The notes beneath the pieces were generated by a model. It saw only the letters and a program-made list of their open reading frames with translations, did not search any database and was not told where the DNA came from. DNA of 64,000 nucleotides from Gemmatimonadota bacterium (GTDB taxonomy: Bacteria; Latescibacterota; UBA2968): the NCBI GenBank assembly GCA_002727195.1, contig PBWH01000023.1:165029-229028 (forward strand), read 5' to 3'. Position numbers and translations under genes: made by a program. This document shows, one piece after another, positions 55,675 through 63,169 of the stretch. The stretch's first letter is position 1, and each line of letters starts with the position of its first letter.

Positions 55675-56526
55675 ATGGCTATCAGAAACACAGACAGCGG
55701 ATTACTCGACCAGTATTTTCTAGATATCTCGAACTCCACCCCTCTGGATTCTAAGCAGGAGTGCGATCTCGCACGCCGGATCCAGCAGGGCGATCAGTGT
55801 GCCCGGAACGAGCTGGTCAACGCGAATCTGAGGTTTGTGGTCCGACTGGCCAGTGAGTTTCAGGGCTGCGGCATGGACCTCGAGGACCTTATCAGCGCAG
55901 GGAACGTCGGCCTGATCACGGCCTCCGAACGGTTCGATCCCAAACGCGGGGTCAAATTCATTACCTACGCGCTGTGGTGGATCCGTCAAGCGATCCTGAA
56001 CAGCCTTTCACAGGATACAAGAACCGTTCGTCTTCCGGCGAACCGGGTCAAGCTCCTGAACAGCATCACCCAGATTGCGCGCGAGATTCACCAGAAGACC
56101 GGACTCGAGGCGGAATCGGCCGAGATTGCTGACATTCTGAGTGTCCCCGTTGATCGGGTCCGTGAGATGCAGATGTGGTCACGGGACCTCGCATCCCTGG
56201 ATCAGCCGACATCGGCAGACGAGACGCAGATGCCGCTCAACGTGATCGCAGACGATCGCCAGGAGTTGCCCGACTACGAAGTGAGCGATGCCTCGGATCA
56301 GATTCAGCTCGAGGCCGCGCTTGCATCCCTAGAGGAGCGAGAGGCGCTGGTCCTGTGCGAACATTACGGACTGGTCGATGACAACCCGAAGACGCTCGAG
56401 GCGATCGGGAAGAACGTCGGACTGACCAAGGAGCGGATCCGACAGATCAAAGAAAAAGCGCTGCGGAAGCTGCGTCATCCGAGACATCGGGAGTGGCTGG
56501 ATCCGCTGCGGGAGTCGATTGCCTGA
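55675..56526 (+). CDS. Sigma-70 family RNA polymerase sigma factor, group 2 (RpoD/RpoS-like)
   Basis: 283 residues from ATG 55675, six bases after AAGGAGG (55662-55668); the longer frame from 55486 is leader sequence. Region 1.2 (LLDQYFLDISNSTPLDSKQE) and region 2 (ANLRFVVRLASEF, DLEDLISAGNVGLITASERF, GVKFITYALWWIRQAIL) are followed by region 3 (SITQIAREIHQKTGLEAESA) and region 4 (LEAIGKNVGLTKERIRQIKE). There is no region 1.1. It resembles non-essential paralogues of RpoD. A sigma54-type promoter lies upstream and a terminator at 56664-56695. I expect it to control a stress or nutrient regulon. Confidence 0.95.
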   Translation: MAIRNTDSGLLDQYFLDISNSTPLDSKQECDLARRIQQGDQCARNELVNANLRFVVRLASEFQGCGMDLEDLISAGNVGLITASERFDPKRGVKFITYALWWIRQAILNSLSQDTRTVRLPANRVKLLNSITQIAREIHQKTGLEAESAEIADILSVPVDRVREMQMWSRDLASLDQPTSADETQMPLNVIADDRQELPDYEVSDASDQIQLEAALASLEEREALVLCEHYGLVDDNPKTLEAIGKNVGLTKERIRQIKEKALRKLRHPRHREWLDPLRESIA

Positions 56527-56539
56527 AACAATGGCACGG

Positions 56540-56570
56540 AACCACAGAGGATACGGAAGATACGGAGGGC
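56540..56570 (+). repeat. 9-base-periodic repeat after the sigma factor gene
   Basis: ACCACAGAGGATACGGAAG and a further period follow 14 bases after the stop codon, a member of the ACCAC/ACGGA family in the same orientation as the others. Just downstream, ACCCAG and CTGGGT arms near 56585-56615 could form a second hairpin. Confidence 0.6.
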
Positions 56571-56663
56571 TGTTGCTAGACCCCGACCCAGGCGGCCCTA
56601 TCGGGGACTGGGTTGGGGAGAGCACGGAACTCCTGCTCCGGCTGTAGAGGGGGAACAGTAGAG

Positions 56664-56695
56664 GCGAGGTCGAGTATTCGACCTCGCTTTTTTTT
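56664..56695 (+). terminator. Rho-independent terminator of the sigma factor gene
   Basis: GCGAGGTCGA (56664-56673) pairs perfectly with 56678-56687 around GTAT, followed by eight Ts (56688-56695). Nothing coding lies between the gene and the terminator. Confidence 0.95.
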
Positions 56696-57011
56696 GCGAA
56701 CTCGAAGGAGAAGTAGAAGAGGCGGCCGTCCCGTTCGATCTGGAAGACGACCGGGTCGTCGGCTTTGAGCGTGGCGAGTCGCTTGCGCAGCGTCTGGATC
56801 GTTGCTGGATCACGAGGTCGCCCGTGCTACGGACAAGTCCCGACTGCGGTGCGTAACCGGATACGAGGATCTGGACCACGGATGGGCCGACACGCTGGAC
56901 AAGTGATTCGATGGACTGATTCAACCGGTCCAGTTCAGTCTGTTGTGAGGCGACGGACAGAGGAATGTGCGCGACAAGAAGCGCAAATGCGAGGCGAAGC
57001 AAGGTCATCAC
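56696..57011 (-). pseudogene. Internally deleted HtrA/DegP-type serine protease
   Basis: ATG 57011 begins a good signal peptide (LLRLAFALLVAHIPLSVA) and QQTELDRLNQSIESLVQRVG then PSVVQILVSGYAPQSG ... RSTG, the N-terminus of periplasmic HtrA proteases. At about 56820 the protease domain is missing. From about 56811, in another frame, DPATIQTLRKRLATLKADDP and VVFQIERDGRLFYFSFEFA continue, which is the end of a PDZ domain. So roughly 300 codons (His-Asp-Ser core and most of the PDZ) are gone and the frame is shifted. The C-terminal end is cut by the sigma-gene terminator. It cannot encode a protease. Confidence 0.72.
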
Positions 57012-57156
57012 GTTCTTTTCGATTCAGTTCGGCCCTAACATAGCCGAATTCGGATCCCGATCTGCCTGGCACACTTCCCCGCGCGTTGACAGCCCTACAG
57101 CCGCCGCTATCTTGGGGCTGTGAACACAGCATTTCATACAAGAGGGAAAGTGGCTC

Positions 57157-58266
57157 GTGCTTGACGCGATCGTTATCGGTGGCGGTATTGTGGGGATTGC
57201 CACGGCGTATCAGCTCGTGCGGCAGGGCGCATCGACCCTCTTGATCGATCGACGTGATCCCGGCCGAGCGACAGACGCAGGTGCTGGTATCATCTCGTCC
57301 GGAGGAGATCCCAACCATCACGATCCCTATTACCGGTTTGTGGGGTTGGCCGAGCATCACTATCGCGATCTCGTAACAGACCTGGAGGGGGATGGCTGCG
57401 AAGATACCGGTTACTCAGTCTGCGGGTCGTTGTGGGTGGCCGTCGATGAGCGAGAGGGGGCCGAGTTCAAACGGAGTACGGTCGGTATTCCTGAAGGAAA
57501 TGGTCGGGGTGGTTTGGCCGTCGTCACACCCGCTCGCGCTCGGGAAATCTTCCCGCCTCTTGATACGGTTACGGGCGCGCTGTATGCGCCATCCACGGCT
57601 CGCGTAGATGGACGTCAACTGGCGTCGTCGATCGAGAAGGCCGCGGTGTCTCGTGGTCTCAAAATCAGGACTGAATCGGTTGACTCTGTCCAGTCAAGAG
57701 ATGGATCGGTCGAAGTGACCGCCAACGGTGAGTTAATCTCCGCAGGCCATCTGGTGATCGCCGGGGGAGCGTGGTCGCAGTCGTTCTCAGACGCGCTCAA
57801 TGTGCAGATTCCCGTTGGCCCGCAACGTGGACAGATTATCCACCTGGATGTGGGCGACGTGGACACGTCCGAGTGGCCGATTATCACGGGGATGACGGAG
57901 CACTATATGGTGTGCTGGCCGGACCAGCGTGTCGTCGTCGGGGCCACACGCGAGGCGAGCGCTGGCTTTAATCCGGTCACGACCGTCGAGGGACTGATGG
58001 AAGTGATGTATGAAGCGATCCGGGTAGCCCCTGGTCTCCGGACGGCAAGCATTCGCGAGATCCGGGTCGGGCTGCGCCCATTGAGTCAGGATGGCATGCC
58101 TGTCGTCGGGTCGGTGCCGGGGCATCCTCGTGTTCACGTGGTGACCGGACACGGGCCCGTGGGCCTTCATTTGGGGCCATACAGCGGCAAAGTCGCTGCC
58201 GATGCGATTACAACGGGTACGTGGTCGTCCGAGATGACCGCGTTCGGTGTTGAACGGTTTATGTAG
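57157..58266 (+). CDS. FAD-dependent amino-acid oxidase-family oxidoreductase
   Basis: 369 residues from GTG 57157, with AGAGGG (57141-57146) upstream. The N-terminus MLDAIVIGGGIVGIATAYQL is the FAD-binding GxGxxG fold, followed by ATDAGAGIIS. HLVIAGGAWSQSF and GLRPLSQDGMPVVGSVPGHP are typical of the DAO/glycine oxidase/sarcosine oxidase family, and the end HVVTGHGPVGLHLGPYSG is the second nucleotide-contact region. It should oxidise a secondary or D-amino acid or similar amine. It is followed 28 bases later by an aldo/keto reductase, probably in one unit. Confidence 0.9.
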   Translation: MLDAIVIGGGIVGIATAYQLVRQGASTLLIDRRDPGRATDAGAGIISSGGDPNHHDPYYRFVGLAEHHYRDLVTDLEGDGCEDTGYSVCGSLWVAVDEREGAEFKRSTVGIPEGNGRGGLAVVTPARAREIFPPLDTVTGALYAPSTARVDGRQLASSIEKAAVSRGLKIRTESVDSVQSRDGSVEVTANGELISAGHLVIAGGAWSQSFSDALNVQIPVGPQRGQIIHLDVGDVDTSEWPIITGMTEHYMVCWPDQRVVVGATREASAGFNPVTTVEGLMEVMYEAIRVAPGLRTASIREIRVGLRPLSQDGMPVVGSVPGHPRVHVVTGHGPVGLHLGPYSGKVAADAITTGTWSSEMTAFGVERFM

Positions 58267-58294
58267 TCGAGCAAAGGATCAGCAAGGAGGAGCA

Positions 58295-59311
58295 ATGGAG
58301 TATCGTCAACTCGGCAGGAGTGGACTGAAGGTGTCCGAGGTGTGTCTCGGCACGATGACCTTCGGTCACGGTACGGACGAACAGGAAGCACAACGGATGG
58401 TCGATCACGCGATCGGTGCGGGGATCAACTTCTTCGATTCGGCCAATTCATACGCAGACGCTCAGTCGGAAGTCTTCCTGGGTAAGGCGCTGAAGGGGAA
58501 GCGAAAGGACGTCGTGGTCGCGACGAAATTCTACAACCCGATGGGATCGGGGCCGAACGATTCCGGGATGTCTCGATACCACATCATGAACACGGTCGAG
58601 GACAGTCTGAAGCGTCTGGACATGGATCACATCGATCTGTTCTACATCCATCACGTCGATCAGGAAACCCCGCTTGAGGAGGCGCTGCGCGCGTTGGATG
58701 ATCTCGTTCGCCAGGGGAAAGTGCGGTATATCGCGTGCAGTAACTTCGAGGCGTGGCGGCTGATGGAGGCACTGTGGATCAGCGACTCGAACGGGCTCGA
58801 GCGGTTCATCGCTTATCAACCTCAGTACAGCCTCCTCGTGCGCGACATCGAGATCGATCTGGTGCCGGCCTGTCAGTTCAAGGATGTCGGGATCGTCACC
58901 TGGAGCCCGCTCGGCGGGGGCTTCCTGTCCGGGAAATACAAGCCGGGTGAGACATCCAAGGAAGGGACACGGTCTGCGGAAGGCTGGGCGTATCCGGGCA
59001 AACACTTCCATCCGAATACGAATGCCATCCTGACCGCGGTGTTAGAAACGGCGGAGCAGCTCGGAAAGTCGCCCGCTCAGGTCGCGATCCAGTGGATTCT
59101 GGAGCAGTCGCACATTACGTCGGTGTTGGTCGGTGCGCGTACGGTCGAGCACTTTGACGACAATGTGCGTGGCTCAGGCTGGACGATGGATTCTGATACG
59201 CTCGCCAGGCTGAACGAGCTGTCCGAGCCGATCGACAAGTATCCGGAACGGATGGAGCGACCACGAGATGGGGCGCGGTTGAGCGCGATCGATATGCCGT
59301 CGCTGGATTAG
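58295..59311 (+). CDS. Aldo/keto reductase
   Basis: 338 residues from ATG 58295, four bases after AAGGAGG. MEYRQLGRSGLKVSEVCLG is the family start. The tetrad is visible as FFDSANSYADAQSE (Asp, Tyr), VVVATKFYN (Lys) and YIHHVD (His). The C-terminal VLVGARTVEHFDDNV supplies NADPH contacts. It reduces an aldehyde or keto sugar in the cytoplasm. It belongs to the AKR group that includes YghZ/KvBeta and Tas-like proteins. A second, different member is at 60460-61449. Confidence 0.94.
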   Translation: MEYRQLGRSGLKVSEVCLGTMTFGHGTDEQEAQRMVDHAIGAGINFFDSANSYADAQSEVFLGKALKGKRKDVVVATKFYNPMGSGPNDSGMSRYHIMNTVEDSLKRLDMDHIDLFYIHHVDQETPLEEALRALDDLVRQGKVRYIACSNFEAWRLMEALWISDSNGLERFIAYQPQYSLLVRDIEIDLVPACQFKDVGIVTWSPLGGGFLSGKYKPGETSKEGTRSAEGWAYPGKHFHPNTNAILTAVLETAEQLGKSPAQVAIQWILEQSHITSVLVGARTVEHFDDNVRGSGWTMDSDTLARLNELSEPIDKYPERMERPRDGARLSAIDMPSLD

Positions 59312-59480
59312 GTCCGCCTGAGCACAAAGGCGACCTGTCGCCGTAGCCCTGGCATAGTTGAGGAGATCCCTGGGGCTCCGCACACCCCCAGTCACTGGCT
59401 GGGGGCGAGAATACGCATTTGAGTGGATGCCTCGACCAACCGCCTTCGCTGCAGCTTCGGCGGCCAAGGAGGCCGGCCGA
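59312..59480. repeat. Gene-free stretch with hairpin repeats
   Basis: CCCCCAG/CTGGGGG arms near 59384-59404 form one hairpin. CGCCTTCGCTGCAGC and CTTCGGCGGCC near 59440-59465 resemble the CTTCG-type repeat at 10767-10786. No gene is supported. Confidence 0.4.
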
Positions 59481-59483
59481 TGG

Positions 59484-59512
59484 ATGACAACTCTCCCGGC
59501 AGACGTTATATT
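59484..59512 (+). promoter_or_regulatory. Sigma70-type promoter of the CDGSH gene
   Basis: ATGACA (59484-59489), 17 bases and TATATT (59507-59512), start expected near 59519, 30 bases before the start codon. The -10 is the same TATATT as at fdxA and the pentapeptide gene. Confidence 0.68.
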
Positions 59513-59548
59513 AGGCACGCTAATTGGTGAGACTCTCAAGGAGGAAGA

Positions 59549-59752
59549 ATGGCAGATCTTACAGTGCAGGTGTTGGATGATGGGCCGCTCCTGATCACGG
59601 GCGGATTCCAGCTGCAGGATGGTTCCGGAGCTGAAATGTCCAAGGATGAGGGGCGCCCGCTTGCTTTTTGCCGTTGCGGCGCGTCTGAAAACAAGCCCTA
59701 CTGCGACGGTGCCCACAGGAATTGCGGGTTCTCGTCCAGCGTGAAGGCTTAG
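59549..59752 (+). CDS. CDGSH-type 2Fe-2S protein
   Basis: 67 residues; AAGGAGG precedes the ATG. The CDGSH finger is complete: FCRCGASENKPYCDGAHRN, with three Cys and one His binding a 2Fe-2S cluster. The N-terminal half (VQVLDDGPLLITGGFQLQDG) is the short beta part typical of bacterial single-domain forms. These proteins are small redox or cluster-donating factors in the cytoplasm. It lies ahead of the DoxX gene and behind a promoter of its own. Confidence 0.95.
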   Translation: MADLTVQVLDDGPLLITGGFQLQDGSGAEMSKDEGRPLAFCRCGASENKPYCDGAHRNCGFSSSVKA

Positions 59753-59892
59753 CGATTCTGAATCGTGTGTTTCGCGACCCCCTGGGGCACTGCCTCGGGG
59801 GGCGTGTTGCCTTTAGAGATCGACGGGCAGTGAACCAGTTTGAGAGGAGCTGGGCGAGAGATGTGCTCAGCAAGAGACAAGACTAGGAGAGG

Positions 59893-60342
59893 ATGAGTAT
59901 GGGTCTTCTGTTTGGTGGTTCCAACATTCAGGGTACAGCAGCAAACATCGGGCTGGCGATCCTGAGGATCTTTTCGGGACTCGCAATGGCACTTGCTCAC
60001 GGGATCGAGAAAGTCCCACCATCAGAGCGCATGATCACGAATCTTGGGAATATGGGATTCCCCCTCCCTAACCTGTTCGCCTGGGCCGCGGGTAGCGCGG
60101 AGCTCTTTGGTGGCGTGTTCCTGGCCGCCGGGTTCATGACGAGGATATCGGCGTTCTTTGTGAGCTTTACGATGTTTATCGCCGCTTTCGTTGCACACGC
60201 GGGCGATCCGTTTGGCCGTAAGGAAAAGGCCCTTCTCTTTTTGTGCATTGGCGTGATGTATTTGCTCGTTGGCGCAGGGAAATACAGCATCGATGCGCTG
60301 ATCAAAAAACAGGACGAGATTGCCAATCAGGATTCTTGGTAG
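59893..60342 (+). CDS. DoxX-family membrane protein
   Basis: 149 residues; AGGAG precedes the ATG (a second ATG lies two codons later). Four membrane helices are visible, with GLAILRIFSGLAMALAHGIE at the start of the first, then LFAWAAGSAELFGGVFLAAG, FFVSFTMFIAAFVAHAGDPF and ALLFLCIGVMYLLVGAGKYS. HAGDP and GAGKYS are the usual DoxX landmarks. The family is implicated in redox or thiosulfate-linked electron transfer, often poorly defined. Its place after the CDGSH 2Fe-2S gene suggests a redox role. Confidence 0.9.
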   Translation: MSMGLLFGGSNIQGTAANIGLAILRIFSGLAMALAHGIEKVPPSERMITNLGNMGFPLPNLFAWAAGSAELFGGVFLAAGFMTRISAFFVSFTMFIAAFVAHAGDPFGRKEKALLFLCIGVMYLLVGAGKYSIDALIKKQDEIANQDSW

Positions 60343-60459
60343 AGAAGTCAGTCAATGATAGGCGATGACTTCGATTGGTGGGACTTTCCCACTACGTTCT
60401 CGGCGCGTTACTTGGCGGAGTGGGCATCAACGCTTTGACGCGTGAAAGCGAAGGGGTAG

Positions 60460-61449
60460 ATGAAGTTTCGTAAGTTGGGTAGGACCGGCATTGATGTCTC
60501 GGTGTTTGCCCTGGGGTGCTGGCCGTTTGCGGGCGGTGCGGTTTGGGGCGATCAGGACGACGATGTGTCGATCGCGACCGTACACGCGGCGCTGGATGCA
60601 GGGATCAACTTCTTCGACACGGCTGAGGGATACGAGAAGGGACACTCGGAGCGCGTTCTGGGTCGTGGCCTCGAAGGTCGACGAGATGAGGCTGTGATCG
60701 CGACGAAGGTGAACGCCGGTCACTTGAAGCCTGATGACATCGTCAAGGCTTGCGAGCAGAGTCTCGAAAACCTTCGGACAGACTACATCGATCTCTACCA
60801 GATCCACTGGCCGAACTGGGAAGTACCGATCGAGGTGTCCTGGCACGCCTTGGAAACGCTCAAGTCCTCTGGGAAGGTTCGCGCCCTTGGCGTCAGCAAC
60901 TTCGGGGTGCAGGATCTGGGCGAGCTTCTGGATCAGGGTCATTGTGAGACCAACCAGCTGAACTACGGGCTGCTCTGGCGCGTGGTCGAACACGAAATCC
61001 AGCCCCTGTGTAAGGCGAACGATGTCGGGCTGATCTGCTACAGCCCGCTTGCCCAGGGTCTGCTGACCGGACGTTACGCTTCAGCGGACGAGGTACCGGA
61101 TGGTCTGGCCAGGACACGTTGGTATAACAAGGACCGCGCGATGGCCAAGCACGGTGAGGAGGGGTGTGAGGAGGAGGTCTTCGAGGCACTTGGAACGATC
61201 CGGGAAATCTCGGAAGGTCTGGGGCAGCAGATGGCCACGGTTTCGCTTGCTTGGGTGCGGCAACAACTGGGTGTGACCTCGGTGCTCGTCGGGGCACGCA
61301 GTCCGGAAGAGCTGGCGTGGAACACGCCAGTGTATGACCTGACCTTGCCCGATGATGTCATCGCTCAGCTCAATGCAGCAACCGAAGTTGTGAAGTCGAC
61401 GATTGGCTTGAATCCGGATCCTTGGATGGTTCCTTCGCGGATGCGTTAG
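60460..61449 (+). CDS. Aldo/keto reductase
   Basis: 329 residues; GAAGGGG lies just before the ATG. MKFRKLGRTGIDVSVFALGC opens the barrel. The tetrad is FFDTAEGYEKGHSE (Asp, Tyr), VIATKVN (Lys) and YQIHWPN (His). The end VLVGARSPEELAWN holds the cofactor-binding segment. The sequence SWHALETLKSSGKVRALGVS is typical of the AKR12/13-like branch. It likely reduces a sugar aldehyde or quinone-like substrate. It is 117 bases after the DoxX gene. A dispersed repeat follows the stop codon. Confidence 0.94.
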   Translation: MKFRKLGRTGIDVSVFALGCWPFAGGAVWGDQDDDVSIATVHAALDAGINFFDTAEGYEKGHSERVLGRGLEGRRDEAVIATKVNAGHLKPDDIVKACEQSLENLRTDYIDLYQIHWPNWEVPIEVSWHALETLKSSGKVRALGVSNFGVQDLGELLDQGHCETNQLNYGLLWRVVEHEIQPLCKANDVGLICYSPLAQGLLTGRYASADEVPDGLARTRWYNKDRAMAKHGEEGCEEEVFEALGTIREISEGLGQQMATVSLAWVRQQLGVTSVLVGARSPEELAWNTPVYDLTLPDDVIAQLNAATEVVKSTIGLNPDPWMVPSRMR

Positions 61450-61450
61450 G

Positions 61451-61470
61451 GAACCACGGATCACACGGAG
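61451..61470 (+). repeat. Short copy of the ACCAC/ACGGA repeat
   Basis: GAACCACGGATCACACGGAG starts one base after the aldo/keto reductase stop codon, in the same orientation as the other copies. Confidence 0.55.
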
Positions 61471-61514
61471 TTGAGATGGTGCAGGTCCTGAGCGTGCGCT
61501 CGAGTGAGAAGTAG

Positions 61515-63020
61515 GTGTTGAAGACCAGGGTCAGCGGTCGCGTGTATTGTGTGGGAGCACTGAGGGCTCTCATCTTGGCGGCGACACTGACAGGCAATGC
61601 TCTCGGCGAGGCCCAGGTCGTCCGAGAGGTCGAGATTACAGGGAACACAAGGACGAAGGCAGAAGTCATTCGACGCGAGCTGCTGTTCGAGCCTGGAGAT
61701 ACGCTGACGGTCGATCTGATCGAAGAGACTGAGCGAAATCTTCGGGCTTTTCTGTTTCTTGGCGACGTCGAATTGGGAATGACACAAGAGGGCAACTGGG
61801 TCGATGTGCTCATTCGGGTTCGAGATCTGTATGCACGTGCGATCACGCCGCTTCTGTCGGGTGAGCCTGACGAACTGAGCTACGGTGCTGTCGGACTCGA
61901 CTACAATTTCCTTGGGCGGGGCCAGATCCTCGAGGTAACGGCAGAGCACGATCCCATCACGGGTGATCGTGCTCGAGTGTTCTATCGAGCGCCCCGTCTG
62001 TCAGGCTCCCGTCTGCGCCTGGATCTGGATGGCGAGATCTCCTCTGACGGTCACCACGCCTCTATCGCCGTTGCCCGACCGTTCTTCAGGCTGGCCGAAT
62101 GCTGGTCAGTAGGTGCGTCTGTTCTGAATCAGGAATCTGTAGTGCGATTGAACTCGGGCGAGTCTCTTGCGGAGCAGTATGACGTCAGGACGTGGAGCGC
62201 GACCGCTTCAGTCCGGCGGTCCTACGGGGAGGACGTCAAGGCTCGTACTGGGGTCTTCCTTGCAATTTCGGATCGGTCGTTCGAACCTGAGACAGGGTTC
62301 ACATACGCTCCGGCAGATCGTAGGCGGGTGCTTCCTAGCCTAGGCCTTACCGTGTGGCGCCCTCAGTATGACACCACTCGGTTTCTCCGTCGTCTGGGTC
62401 GAAAAGAGGACGTTCAGACCGGTAGCTGGGCTACGGTTCGGGTAGGTGCATCGCTAGAAGCGATCGGGTCCGATCGTGACTATCAATTCTTCACCATGGA
62501 TCTGAACCCAAGGCTTAAGTCCGGAAATCGGGCCTACCTGTTCTCCCGCTTCACGCTGAGAGGGAGGATGAGTCAGGGACGGATCTGGAATGTGTTCGGG
62601 AGCGCGGAGGCAATGGGGATCGTCAAGATTAGAGAGACGCATTCGTTCGCTGCAAGAGCCCGGTATGATGGTCTTGGTCGGACGGAGGACGCGACGCAAT
62701 ACCTGCTGGGAACGGCACGGGGGCTGAGAGGATATGCACTCCGCCGGTTTGATGGATCACGACGGCTGATCTTCAATGTGGAAGCGAGACCGACCCTCTT
62801 GAGGCGGAGGGACTATACGCTCGCGGGGGTGGTGTTTGTGGATGGCGGGTCGGCCTGGACGCCGGGACAAGGAGGGCAGGTGTTCGCTATCGCTGTTGGG
62901 ATCGGGGGACGGGTTGGGTTGACCCGTGTGTACAACTCACCTATTCTGCGGGCTGATGTTGGGTATGGGTTCGAGGATCGGGCTTGGGTGCTGTATATGG
63001 GGCTGGGGCAGTATTTTTGA
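61515..63020 (+). CDS. BamA/TamA-superfamily outer-membrane protein with one POTRA domain
   Basis: 501 residues from GTG 61515. A signal peptide (ALRALILAATLTGNALGEA) is followed by a single POTRA domain (VREVEITGNTRTKAEVIRRE ... NWVDVLIRVRD, ~35-110). The rest is an Omp85 barrel, with ARGLRGYALRRFDGSRRLIF carrying the loop-6 L-R-G-Y motif (the V/I/L-R-G-F/Y lock) and ending WVLYMGLGQYF with terminal Phe. BamA has five POTRAs and TamA three; with one, it is nearer the FhaC/TPS-B or patatin-barrel type. It may insert or export a client not in view. Confidence 0.9.
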   Translation: MLKTRVSGRVYCVGALRALILAATLTGNALGEAQVVREVEITGNTRTKAEVIRRELLFEPGDTLTVDLIEETERNLRAFLFLGDVELGMTQEGNWVDVLIRVRDLYARAITPLLSGEPDELSYGAVGLDYNFLGRGQILEVTAEHDPITGDRARVFYRAPRLSGSRLRLDLDGEISSDGHHASIAVARPFFRLAECWSVGASVLNQESVVRLNSGESLAEQYDVRTWSATASVRRSYGEDVKARTGVFLAISDRSFEPETGFTYAPADRRRVLPSLGLTVWRPQYDTTRFLRRLGRKEDVQTGSWATVRVGASLEAIGSDRDYQFFTMDLNPRLKSGNRAYLFSRFTLRGRMSQGRIWNVFGSAEAMGIVKIRETHSFAARARYDGLGRTEDATQYLLGTARGLRGYALRRFDGSRRLIFNVEARPTLLRRRDYTLAGVVFVDGGSAWTPGQGGQVFAIAVGIGGRVGLTRVYNSPILRADVGYGFEDRAWVLYMGLGQYF

Positions 63021-63169
63021 GTGATGACCAAGGATCGAGTGCCGGTCACCCTGAGCAGGCGTCCTGACGATCAGAGTGCGTGGTGCTGTTGGCGAGCTGA
63101 AGCCACGTCGTATCGAAGGACGTCCCCAACAGATTGGGTCCCTCGATACGTCCTCGACTTTGTCGAGGC
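63021..63169. repeat. TCGA-rich intergenic repeat region
   Basis: GGTCACCCTGAGC (63043-63055), TATCGAAGGACGTCC (63111-63125) and TCGATACGTCC followed by TCGACTTTGTCGA (to about 63166) form nested inverted units. Such CACCCTGAGC/TCGAAGGA elements are familiar intergenic repeats in many bacteria. A decayed relative (GATGCTTCGCAAGCTCAGCA) lies at 53019-53038. No gene is supported. Confidence 0.5.

Noticed and set aside
59514-59527. Sigma54-like GGCACG-N4-TTGG upstream of the CDGSH gene
   Set aside because: The -12 element ends in GG, not GC, and a good sigma70 promoter (ATGACA-N17-TATATT) overlaps it.
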